Source of the DNA: a bacterium
Lineage (GTDB): Bacteria; Patescibacteriota; Minisyncoccia; UBA6257; GWB1-50-10
DNA: 8,566 nucleotides
Direction: 5' to 3'
Assembly: GCA_021791135.1 (NCBI GenBank)
Contig: JAJYXD010000047.1
Location: 1 to 8,566 of the forward strand
Shown here: in pieces, positions 1 through 5,803 of the stretch
How the letters are laid out: every line of letters begins with the position of its first letter
Position numbering within the stretch: position 1 is the first letter of the stretch
Notes under the pieces: model-generated
Seen by the model: only the letters and a program-made list of their open reading frames with translations
Told to the model about the DNA's origin: nothing
Database searches by the model: none
Made by a program: the position numbers and the translations under genes

Positions 1-324
1 AACGTAAACAAGGTTGAAACCGCCGTGCGCATCGTCCATCTTCCAACGGGTCTCTCCACCGCTTCGCAGTCGGAACGTTCGCAGTCGAGCAATAAGGAAA
101 AAGCGCTTATGCTTCTCAAGGCGAAGCTCATTCACGCGATGGAAGAGCGTCACGAAAAAGAGCTTGCGAATCTGAAAACGAGAGTCGAACCGGAATGGGG
201 ACACGAGATACGTTCCTATGTGCTGCATCCCTACAAACAGGTAAAAGATCACAGGACGGGAAAGAAAATATCGAAAGTGGAGGGTGTATTAGATGGGGAT
301 TTGGATCTTCTAAATGAAAGATAG
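1..324 (+). CDS. prfB: Peptide chain release factor 2, C-terminal part (5' end outside window)
   Basis: The frame is open from base 1 and ends at TAG 322-324, giving 107 residues. The visible part starts NVNKVETAVRIVHLPTG, the segment directly after the GGQ tripeptide of class I release factors; the GGQ itself lies just upstream of the window. Known role: RF2 enters the ribosomal A site at UAA or UGA and triggers peptidyl-tRNA hydrolysis. RF2 rather than RF1 is supported by the tail HEIRSYVLHPYKQVKDHRTG followed by VEGVLDGDLD, which matches the RF2 C-terminal signature. The tail ends LLNER, only a few residues after DGDLD. The codon-recognition motif and any programmed frameshift site would lie upstream and cannot be checked. 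A prfB-ftsE-ftsX neighbourhood is common in bacteria and supports the call. The stop codon lies in a 7-base direct repeat that flanks the next hairpin. Confidence 0.95.
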   Translation, partial: NVNKVETAVRIVHLPTGLSTASQSERSQSSNKEKALMLLKAKLIHAMEERHEKELANLKTRVEPEWGHEIRSYVLHPYKQVKDHRTGKKISKVEGVLDGDLDLLNER

Positions 325-333
325 CTTTGCTTT

Positions 334-415
334 GTTGCACCGCGTTCCTCCTCAGCTCGGGCGCTCCGGGCCGCTTGGCCAAGTCTTACCCTCGTTCGGA
401 GGAACGCCGTGCAAC
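334..415. repeat. Intergenic hairpin A (imperfect inverted repeat, 18-bp arms)
   Basis: Arms 334-351 and 398-415 are complementary at 17 of 18 positions, with one C-C mismatch at 341/408. They enclose a GC-rich loop containing GCTCGGGC (355-362). The element starts 9 bases after the prfB stop. No T-run follows the right arm, so it is not a standard intrinsic terminator. TAGCTTT occurs on both sides, at 322-328 and 427-433. It shares the GCTCGG core with the other long hairpins in this window (B, C and D). Confidence 0.75.
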
Positions 416-434
416 ATGTGATCACCTAGCTTTA

Positions 435-463
435 TTGAGTGGAAAAAACATTTGTGCTATCTT
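435..463 (+). promoter_or_regulatory. Sigma70-type promoter for the ftsE-ftsX-dus operon
   Basis: TTGAGT (435-440) and TATCTT (458-463) are separated by exactly 17 bases. Transcription would start near 470, giving a leader of about 30 bases before the ftsE start at 499. An 8-base palindrome GTGATCAC (418-425) lies ten bases upstream of the -35 box and could be an operator. The assignment rests on consensus match and position only. Confidence 0.6.
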
Positions 464-498
464 TAGAAAAAGACATGAAGAGTGTCTTTTAAACTTTG

Positions 499-1182
499 AT
501 GATAATTTTTCAGAACGTCTCCAAGAACTACAACCACAACTCGGTTGCGCTCGATAAGGTAAGCTTCAAGATTCAGCCGAACGAGTTCGTCACCTTCGTA
601 GGACGATCGGGAGCGGGGAAATCGACCGTAGTAAAGCTCCTTATCGGCGAGGAGAAGCCCTCCAAGGGGCAGATCTTTTTCGGTTCGTACGAGGTGAACA
701 AGTTGAAGTCCTCGGAACTTCCGGAGTTCAGAAGGCATATCGGGGTCATTTTTCAGGACTTCCGCTTGCTTACCAAAAAGACGGCGTTCGAGAACGTCGC
801 CTTTGCGTTAGAGGTGGAGGGGCGGCTTCAAAGCGAGATTAACGAACTCGTGCCGCAGGTTCTGGATATGGTAGGATTGAAGGATAAGATGTTTAATTTT
901 CCCGCGGAGCTTTCGGGTGGCGAGAAACAGCGCGTTGCGATCGCGCGCGCGATGATCAACCAGCCGGACGTTTTGATCGCCGACGAGCCGACCGGAAATC
1001 TTGATCCGTTCAATACGTGGGAAGTCATCAAGCTTTTGAAGAAAATCAACGAGTTGGGGAGCACGGTGATTCTCGCGACCCACGACAAGGAGATCGTGAA
1101 CACGCTTGGGGAACGGGTGGTTACGCTCGAGGACGGTCGCGTGATCAAAGACGAAGCGCACGGACGCTTCCTCATTGACTAA
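499..1182 (+). CDS. ftsE: Cell division ATP-binding protein FtsE
   Basis: This is a 227-aa ABC ATPase of the FtsE/LolD type. Visible motifs in order are Walker A GRSGAGKST (residues 35-43), a Q-loop in GVIFQDFRLL, the ABC signature LSGGEKQR (from residue 138), Walker B plus D-loop VLIADEPTGNLD, and the H-loop in ILATHDKE. Known role: FtsE is the cytoplasmic ATPase of FtsEX, which couples ATP hydrolysis to activation of envelope murein hydrolases at the division site. ATG 499 gives the usual start MIIFQNVSKNY. The adjacent in-frame TTG 496 would add one residue. There is no clear Shine-Dalgarno sequence. The gene overlaps or abuts ftsX, which implies co-translation, and all nucleotide-binding motifs look intact. 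LolD or MacB-type ATPases are excluded by the ftsX partner directly downstream. Confidence 0.95.
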   Translation: MIIFQNVSKNYNHNSVALDKVSFKIQPNEFVTFVGRSGAGKSTVVKLLIGEEKPSKGQIFFGSYEVNKLKSSELPEFRRHIGVIFQDFRLLTKKTAFENVAFALEVEGRLQSEINELVPQVLDMVGLKDKMFNFPAELSGGEKQRVAIARAMINQPDVLIADEPTGNLDPFNTWEVIKLLKKINELGSTVILATHDKEIVNTLGERVVTLEDGRVIKDEAHGRFLID

Positions 1183-1189
1183 CACATCA

Positions 1190-2095
1190 ATGGTAACGTT
1201 ATTTCGAATTCTAAAATACGGATGGCAGAGTTTCCTTCGAAACGGCTGGCTTTCCGTTTCGACGATCGGCATCATGATTCTCGCGCTTCTGGTATTCGAG
1301 GGACTGATTCTCTTTAACGTGATGAGTAAGGGCGCCGTGCAGGCGATTCAGGAGAAGGTGGACATCAGCGTGTACTTCAAGAGCAACGTGTCCGAGGATA
1401 CTGTTTTAAATCTGAAGAAATCACTCGAAGGATTGGATGAGGTGAAGTACGTCGAGTATATCTCGAAAGATCAGGCGCTCGCCAACTTCAAGACGCGCCA
1501 TGCGGATGAAAGCACCATCACCCAGACGCTCGAAGAGTTGGATACCAATCCGCTTCTCGCTTCTCTGAACGTAAAAGCGAAAGATCTTCATCATTACGAC
1601 TCGATCGCGAGTTATCTGGAAAAACCCGACTTCAGCGACAGCATAGAAAAAATTACCTATGCCCAGAATCAGGTGGTGATCGATCGTCTTACGTCCTTAA
1701 TCGACAATTTCCAGCGCGGCGGCTTCGTGCTCACGATCTTCCTTGCGTTCCTCGCGGTCATGGTGACGTTCAATACCATCCGCCTCGCCATCTTCTCGAA
1801 CCGGGAGCAGATCGGCGTGATGCGGCTCGTAGGCGCCTCAAATAACTTCATTCGGGGTCCGTACGTCATTGAGGGGATTTTGTACGGCGCGATCGCCGCG
1901 ATCGTGGCGTTTCTCGTGTTCATTCCGCTTATCGGTTTCATGTCGCCCCATGTTGCGAATTTCGTGCCGGAGGTGGACCTGGGAGGATACTTCAGCACGA
2001 ACTTCGTATCGCTTTTCATCTACCAGGTGCTTTTCGGCATCGTCTTGGGGATCGTATCGAGCGTAGTGGCCACGCGGCATTATTTGAACGCCTGA
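1190..2095 (+). CDS. ftsX: Cell division permease FtsX
   Basis: This 301-aa four-pass membrane protein is the partner of FtsE. It begins with a short cytoplasmic helix rich in W and R (WQSFLRNGWLS). TM1 spans about residues 22-44, followed by an extracytoplasmic domain of about 130 residues, then TM2 (about 178-203), TM3 (about 223-250) and TM4 (about 273-299). The segment RLAIFSNREQIGVMRLVGAS after TM2 is the typical FtsX/MacB permease coupling region. Known role: the outer domain recruits and switches peptidoglycan hydrolases when FtsE cycles. Start: ATG 1190 lies 7 bases after the ftsE stop and gives a family-like N-terminus. An in-frame TTG at 1175 would overlap ftsE by 8 bases and add five residues (MTNTS). 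Neither has a good Shine-Dalgarno sequence, so translational coupling is likely. The cognate hydrolase or adaptor is not next to it. Confidence 0.94.
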   Translation: MVTLFRILKYGWQSFLRNGWLSVSTIGIMILALLVFEGLILFNVMSKGAVQAIQEKVDISVYFKSNVSEDTVLNLKKSLEGLDEVKYVEYISKDQALANFKTRHADESTITQTLEELDTNPLLASLNVKAKDLHHYDSIASYLEKPDFSDSIEKITYAQNQVVIDRLTSLIDNFQRGGFVLTIFLAFLAVMVTFNTIRLAIFSNREQIGVMRLVGASNNFIRGPYVIEGILYGAIAAIVAFLVFIPLIGFMSPHVANFVPEVDLGGYFSTNFVSLFIYQVLFGIVLGIVSSVVATRHYLNA

Positions 2096-2096
2096 C

Positions 2097-3056
2097 GTGA
2101 TATACGGCTTCTGGAAACAACTGAAGAAGCCGATCTTCGCATTGGCTCCTATGGCGGACGTCACGGACGCCGCTTTTCGTTTTATCATCGCGAAGTACGG
2201 TAAGCCGGACGTAATGTGGACGGAGTTTGTCTCCGCGGACGGTTTATGCTCCGAGGGTAGGGAAGCGCTACTCCACAATCTCCGGTTCGACGAGTCGGAG
2301 CGTCCGATCGTCGCGCAATTTTTCGGTGCGACGCCGGAACACTTCTATCGATGCGCGATGCTCGCCCAAGAACTCGGATTCGACGGGATCGACGTCAATA
2401 TGGGATGTCCCGAGAAGAATGTCGTGAAGCAGGGAGCCGGGGCGGCGCTCATGAAAAACCCCGCACTTGCGGGACGGATTATCGAGGAAACAAAGCGAGG
2501 CGCAGGCCCGCTTCCCGTTTCGGTGAAGACCCGCATCGGGTTCAATATAAAAGAGGAATCGTCATGGATCCCGGTACTTCTTGAGGCGGAACCCGCGTGT
2601 ATCATCGTTCACGGCAGAACGAAAAAAGAAATGTCACTCCCGCCTGCCGACTGGGAGGCGATCGGCCGTGTGGCGGAACTCGCGAAACGTTTCGGTTCTT
2701 CTTCGGAGAAGACATTGATTTTGGGGAACGGAGATGTGACCGATCTGAAGGACGCCGCGGAAAAGGCCGCACGTTATGAATTGGACGGAGTGATGATCGG
2801 GAGAGGCATTTTCGGAAACCCGTGGCTCTTCGCCGGTTTGTCTCCTTCCATAGAAGAGAAACTCCGCGTGATGGTTGAGCACACGTTGCTCTTCGAGAAA
2901 CTTTTCAAGGACATCAAGTCGTTTGATGTCATGAAGAAACACTACAAGGCGTATGTGAACGGATTCCGCGGAGCGAAAGAATTAAGAGCACGACTTATGG
3001 AAGCAGAGAATGCTGAAGAGGTAGAAAATATAGTGGAAAATTTCGAACGGAGATAA
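2097..3056 (+). CDS. dus: tRNA-dihydrouridine synthase (Dus family)
   Basis: This 319-aa flavoenzyme reduces specific uridines in the tRNA D-loop to dihydrouridine, using FMN and NAD(P)H. The TIM barrel carries the expected signatures: an N-terminal FMN-binding LAPMADVTDAAFR, NMGCPEKNVVKQGAGAAL with the catalytic Cys at residue 104, VKTRIGF (Lys 144), IIVHGRTKKE, GNGDV, and GVMIGRGIFGNPW for FMN phosphate binding. It ends with the helical tRNA-binding domain (KKHYKAYVNGFRGAKELRARLM). The start is GTG 2097, one base after the ftsX stop, so it is probably translated by coupling from ftsX. No nearer ATG precedes the LAPMADV motif. The exact Dus subfamily (target U16, U17 or U20) cannot be read from the sequence, so the generic symbol is used. 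The stop at 3054-3056 borders long hairpin B. Confidence 0.93.
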   Translation: MIYGFWKQLKKPIFALAPMADVTDAAFRFIIAKYGKPDVMWTEFVSADGLCSEGREALLHNLRFDESERPIVAQFFGATPEHFYRCAMLAQELGFDGIDVNMGCPEKNVVKQGAGAALMKNPALAGRIIEETKRGAGPLPVSVKTRIGFNIKEESSWIPVLLEAEPACIIVHGRTKKEMSLPPADWEAIGRVAELAKRFGSSSEKTLILGNGDVTDLKDAAEKAARYELDGVMIGRGIFGNPWLFAGLSPSIEEKLRVMVEHTLLFEKLFKDIKSFDVMKKHYKAYVNGFRGAKELRARLMEAENAEEVENIVENFERR

Positions 3057-3057
3057 T

Positions 3058-3291
3058 CTTCTTTCCCTCACAAGTTCCTTTCTCCCCTCGTCAGCACAAA
3101 GCTCCGCTCGGGCAACTCCTCCTCGCTCATCCTCGGAAATAGAGGGTTTGCACAACTCAACCTCCGCTTCGCTTCGGGATTCGTACAGTGTGCAACTCCC
3201 TCATTTCCTTCGTCTTCACTCATGGAGTTGCTTCCTCGCTTCGCTATGCTTCCTCGGGGAGGAAGGAACTGTGAGGAAACAAAGGGAGAAG
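3058..3291. repeat. Intergenic hairpin B (about 234-base nested palindrome)
   Basis: The stretch folds back on itself almost end to end. The outer stem pairs CTTCT (3058-3062) with AGAAG (3287-3291). The next stem pairs about 3068-3087 with 3256-3274 at close to 18 of 20. The middle stem pairs the region 3087-3120 with 3224-3259 at intermittent matches, closing on AACTCC/GGAGTT. The inner stem pairs 3135-3155 with 3188-3208. The apical part is about 3156-3187. It begins one base after the dus stop. It contains GCTCGGGC (3106-3113) and an 18-base motif (3123-3140) that recurs at 17/18 identity in hairpin D. Short open frames here on both strands are by-products of the palindrome. Together with hairpin C it fills the 3057-3559 gene-free gap, in which I see no gene. 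Confidence 0.8.
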
Positions 3292-3298
3292 GTTTATT

Positions 3299-3318
3299 AA
3301 GTCAAATTCAAATGACTT
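3299..3318. repeat. Short palindrome between hairpins B and C
   Basis: AAGTCA (3299-3304) and TGACTT (3313-3318) form a 6-bp inverted repeat around an AT-rich 8-base centre that contains a tandem TCAAAT. It could be a small operator or a spacer remnant. Nothing else supports a function. Confidence 0.35.
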
Positions 3319-3337
3319 CGATAGACTACCTCGAATG

Positions 3338-3541
3338 CATGGGAACCAACCTCCTTCTCGATGAAGCATTGCAAAGCGAGAGCATGCCTTCCCGAGCAAG
3401 AACGACGCACACGAGAACTCACGCGCTGTTCGAGTCCCGTAAGGTCGAGTTTGCGTGAGTTCCGCGTGTGCAAGGACGCGCGAGGATGAAGGCATTCGAG
3501 CGGAGCATTCTGCTGAAACGAGAAGGAGGTTGGTTCCCATG
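3338..3541. repeat. Intergenic hairpin C (204-base nested palindrome, perfect 23-bp outer arms)
   Basis: The outer arms 3338-3360 and 3519-3541 are perfectly complementary over 23 bases. Inside, pairing continues with interruptions: GCATGCCTTC near 3382-3391 against GAAGGCAT near 3487-3494, then a strong stem joining CACACG and GAACTCACGC on the left (about 3408-3424) with GCGTGAGTTC and CGTGTG on the right (about 3453-3470). The left arm carries CCCGAGC (3391-3397), the reverse complement of the GCTCGGG core seen in hairpins A and B. CGAGCGGAGC (3497-3506) is the reverse complement of GCTCCGCTCG in hairpin B (3101-3110). Exact outer arms with decayed inner arms argue against a simple transcription terminator. 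Confidence 0.85.
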
Positions 3542-3580
3542 AGTAATATCTGATGTTTCGTGAATGAGAGGAAGAGAGAA

Positions 3581-3748
3581 ATGTACATTGTGATTGTCGG
3601 GGGATTTTTGTTTCTCACGGTGAAAAACAGCATAGGGATTATTCCTCCGAATCCTCACGATTCGACGGCACAGTTGTCGGAGAAGGCGGGAAACAAAAAA
3701 CCGATCGATATTGAACCGCAGAAACCGCTTCCTAACCCCCGTCCGTAA
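3581..3748 (+). pseudogene. N-terminal fragment of frameshifted DUF4015-type glycoside hydrolase (membrane anchor and linker)
   Basis: This frame encodes a short hydrophobic segment (MYIVIVGGFLFLTV) followed by a Pro-rich polar linker that ends QKPLPNPRP at TAA 3746-3748. On its own it makes no sense as a protein. The next frame continues directly with the start of the hydrolase domain, so it is the N-terminal part of the gene that follows. ATG 3581 has a good Shine-Dalgarno sequence, GAGAGG (3566-3571), nine bases upstream. An in-frame GTG at 3560 would add MNERKRE, giving a basic n-region more typical of a signal anchor. A possible -10 TAATAT lies at 3544-3549. Adding one C to the run at 3736-3740 would join both parts into a 401-aa (ATG) or 408-aa (GTG) protein. 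Confidence 0.7.
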
Positions 3749-4785
3749 TTCGTGCGGCCTATCTCACAAGCTGGTCGGGAGGAAATAAAAATAAAATTCA
3801 GTACGTGCTTGAACTCGCGCGCGAGGGGGCCATTAATGCGGTTGTCGTCGATATTAAAGATTACTCCGGTTACCTTTCGTATGAAGCGGCGGACCCCGAA
3901 GTCACAAAATACCGCACCTTCGAAAACAGGATCCCGAGAGTCAATATGCTTCTCAAAACACTCCACGATGCGGGGATATACGTAATAGGAAGAGTAACCG
4001 TGTTCCAAGATCCCGTATTCGCGAAAGTGCGTCCCGATCTTGCGATACACGATCTCACGAAGATAAACTCGACCTCGTCCGAATCGTTCGGGTCCGCCGA
4101 TTCGCTTTGGCAGGACGAGAAAAAGTTGAACTGGATGGATCCCGCGGCAAAAGGCGTATGGGAGTACAACGCGGCGATTGCCCGAGACGCGGCGGCGCGC
4201 GGGTTCGACGAGGTGAACTTCGATTATGTCAGATTTCCTTCGGGAGGAAATCTCGATGCCGCAATCTTCCCGTTCTGGGATCAGAACACCGCCCGATATG
4301 GGATGTTGAGAAACTTCTTCAAATATCTGAGGAATAGGTTGCCGAACGTGAAGCTGTCCGCCGATCTCTTCGGGTTTGCGGCGATCAGGAAAGACGATCT
4401 CGGAATCGGACAGAGGATTGAAGACGCGTTTCCGTACTTCGACTATCTCGCGCCGATGGTATACCCGTCCCACTACGACCCGGGATTCAATGGGTTTGCG
4501 AATCCGGCCGCGCATCCGTATAAAGTGATCACCTATTCTCTGAAAGAAATGGATGCACGTCGTGCCGCGCTCCTTTCCGCAACAAGCACCGAGTCTTCCG
4601 GATCGATTGCGAAGATCAGACCTTGGCTTCAGGACTTCGATCTGAACGGCGTGCCCTACGATGCGGCGATGATAGGGAGGGAGATTCAAGCGACGAAGGA
4701 CTCGCTTCCGAACGATTACGCCGGTTTCATGCTCTGGAGCCCGACAAACGTATATACGAAGGATGCGCTCTTGACGAATAAGTAG
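3736..4785 (+). CDS. Putative glycoside hydrolase, DUF4015-like TIM barrel (main part of frameshifted gene)
   Basis: The frame opens at 3736 with PPSVIRAAYLTSWSGGN, the usual beginning of this domain, and runs to TAG 4783-4785. Family-like motifs follow: NAVVVDIKDYSGYLSY (strand 1 with acidic residues), GIYVIGRVTVFQDP, WMDPAAKGVWEYN, the hallmark GFDEVNFDYVRFPSGG (4201-4248), KLSADLFGF, DDLGIGQRIEDAF, and LAPMVYPSHYDPG with HPYKVI. PF13200/DUF4015 proteins are putative glycosyl hydrolases whose substrate is mostly unknown. With the N-terminal anchor it would sit outside the membrane and could act on cell-wall or surface glycans (inference). The first in-frame start codon, GTG 3805, lies inside the domain and would delete its first strand, so it is not the true start. 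The gene needs a one-base correction at the C run 3736-3740. The -35 box of the kinase promoter lies in its last codons. Confidence 0.85.
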   Translation, partial: PPSVIRAAYLTSWSGGNKNKIQYVLELAREGAINAVVVDIKDYSGYLSYEAADPEVTKYRTFENRIPRVNMLLKTLHDAGIYVIGRVTVFQDPVFAKVRPDLAIHDLTKINSTSSESFGSADSLWQDEKKLNWMDPAAKGVWEYNAAIARDAAARGFDEVNFDYVRFPSGGNLDAAIFPFWDQNTARYGMLRNFFKYLRNRLPNVKLSADLFGFAAIRKDDLGIGQRIEDAFPYFDYLAPMVYPSHYDPGFNGFANPAAHPYKVITYSLKEMDARRAALLSATSTESSGSIAKIRPWLQDFDLNGVPYDAAMIGREIQATKDSLPNDYAGFMLWSPTNVYTKDALLTNK

Positions 4786-4799
4786 TTTTCAGTTATAGT
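4771..4799 (+). promoter_or_regulatory. Sigma70-type promoter of the histidine kinase gene
   Basis: TTGACG (4771-4776) and TATAGT (4794-4799) are spaced by 17 bases, the best promoter match in the window. The -35 box lies in the end of the glycoside hydrolase coding region. Transcription would start near 4806, about 40 bases before the TTG start. An inverted repeat TTTCAG (4787-4792) / CTGAAA (4805-4810) straddles the -10 box and could be an operator. Confidence 0.7.
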
Positions 4800-4844
4800 G
4801 TTGGCTGAAATTTTCAATAATTTTTTAATTTAGAGAGGTGGGCT

Positions 4845-5750
4845 TTGGAAAAAAGTGAATTTTCTGCGTGGGAAGGGATTTTGCGATCAGCGCTTGATGG
4901 TTTTAGAAGTGCCTTTCAAGAACTCTTCAGTTTTATTTCTCTTCTGGACGGAAACTGGAACGAATTAGCAGGAGAAGAAAAGAAAGATCTCTTGCAAAAA
5001 GCTTCTATTTCGTCAGGAAAGATACAGATTCTGTTTGATAGGTCTGTTTCGGACCGAACAAGTTTACCCGAATTGTGGGGAAAGATTTTTCGGGCGATGC
5101 TCCACGACTTAAGAAGCCCTCTCCAAGGTCTTTTCGGTTGTATTTCTATTCTAAAGGAAGATTGGAATGAGTTGGGGGAGGAAGAAAAGAAAGATCTTGT
5201 ACAGAATCTTTCTGTCTCGTCTAGAAATATGTTGGCCATCTTCCAAGAATTTTCCGAAGGAGGGGATTGGTTAACTAGCAAGAAAGATCCAGAGATTATT
5301 GATTTAGTCTCAACCATCAATGATGTGGTAAAACATCTGGGAAGCGAAGCTGAAAGAAAGAAAGTCACAGTAAACGTATGTCCTTTTGATGTTGAACGTT
5401 CGTTCGTGTTCTATAAGTGGATGCTCTTGTTTGCGATTAGAAATATTATCGCAAACGCGATCAAATTTACTGATACTGGAGGGACGGTTAAAATATGTGT
5501 GACAAAGCCGAACGGGAATACTAGAATATCGATATTCGACTCAGGGGTTGGTATGTCTCCTGAGAGAGTGAAGGAGCTTTTCTCCCCAGTAAAAAGCATG
5601 GCCGATACTGAAGGGAAAATAGGGAGTGGAATCGGACTGTCTCTTGTCAAATTTTTTCTTGGGGAATACGGAGGATCAATTTCAGTGGAAAGTATCGAAG
5701 GGAAAGGAACTTCTTTTTTCCTTAATTTCCCCAAGTGCCAAACCCTCTAA
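4845..5750 (+). CDS. Orphan soluble histidine kinase with tandem DHp-like repeats
   Basis: The product is 301 aa with no membrane segment and no PAS, GAF or HAMP domain. Residues 8-68 and 77-137 are a tandem repeat (27 of 57 aligned residues identical over 8-64 against 77-133). The second copy is a HisKA dimerization domain with the H-box AMLHDLRSPLQ and phosphoacceptor His87. In the first copy the equivalent is SALDGFRSAFQ, with Asp18 at the His position. The C-terminal ATPase domain has the N box RNIIANAIKFT (Asn200, Asn204), G1 FDSGVGM (Asp232), G2 GSGIGLSLVK and G3 GKGTSFF, so catalysis should be intact. The start is TTG 4845 with a strong AGGTGG (4836-4841) just upstream. It has its own promoter and no response regulator nearby. 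It is clearly AT-richer than its neighbours (23/60 G+C at 5341-5400 against 35/60 at 4441-4500), suggesting transfer. Input and partner are unknown. Confidence 0.88.
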   Translation: MEKSEFSAWEGILRSALDGFRSAFQELFSFISLLDGNWNELAGEEKKDLLQKASISSGKIQILFDRSVSDRTSLPELWGKIFRAMLHDLRSPLQGLFGCISILKEDWNELGEEEKKDLVQNLSVSSRNMLAIFQEFSEGGDWLTSKKDPEIIDLVSTINDVVKHLGSEAERKKVTVNVCPFDVERSFVFYKWMLLFAIRNIIANAIKFTDTGGTVKICVTKPNGNTRISIFDSGVGMSPERVKELFSPVKSMADTEGKIGSGIGLSLVKFFLGEYGGSISVESIEGKGTSFFLNFPKCQTL

Positions 5751-5763
5751 ATTTCTTTTATCG

Positions 5764-5803
5764 GAAACGCCGTCTCGAACATCGAACGGCGTTTCAAATT
5801 TTT
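5764..5803. terminator. Intrinsic terminator between convergent kinase and obg genes
   Basis: A perfect 10-bp stem, GAAACGCCGT (5764-5773) with ACGGCGTTTC (5786-5795), is followed on the + strand by AAATTTTTCT. It lies 13 bases after the kinase stop. On the - strand it starts 8 bases after the obg stop and is preceded by an A-rich stretch, with a poorer T tract after it. It probably terminates the kinase transcript and may serve both directions. Confidence 0.8.

Noticed and set aside
327..557. 76-aa + strand frame over hairpin A and the ftsE promoter
   Set aside because: It overlaps the ftsE start in another frame, spans the promoter and has no protein-like composition or ribosome binding site.
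3058..3541. CRISPR array in the repeat-rich spacer
   Set aside because: The repeats are inverted and of unequal length. There are no regularly spaced direct repeats and no cas genes in the window.
3244..3633. 129-aa - strand and 78-aa + strand open frames in the 3057-3559 spacer
   Set aside because: They run through the palindromic arms and show mirror-like peptides (MGTNLLL on both strands) that come from the inverted repeat itself.
3736..3748. Programmed -1 ribosomal frameshift in the hydrolase gene
   Set aside because: There is no classic slippery heptamer of the A/T-rich type, no obvious downstream stimulator, and no functional reason for a short anchor peptide product. A deletion or tract-length change is simpler, though not excluded.
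3655..4689. 344-aa - strand open frame opposite the glycoside hydrolase
   Set aside because: The + strand frame has clear family motifs. The reverse frame is Arg/Ile-rich and lacks recognisable motifs, as expected for a shadow of GC-rich coding DNA.
3805..4785. GTG 3805 as the true start of the hydrolase
   Set aside because: It would remove the first strand of the barrel. The sequence upstream to 3736 in the same frame continues the domain, and there is no ribosome binding site.
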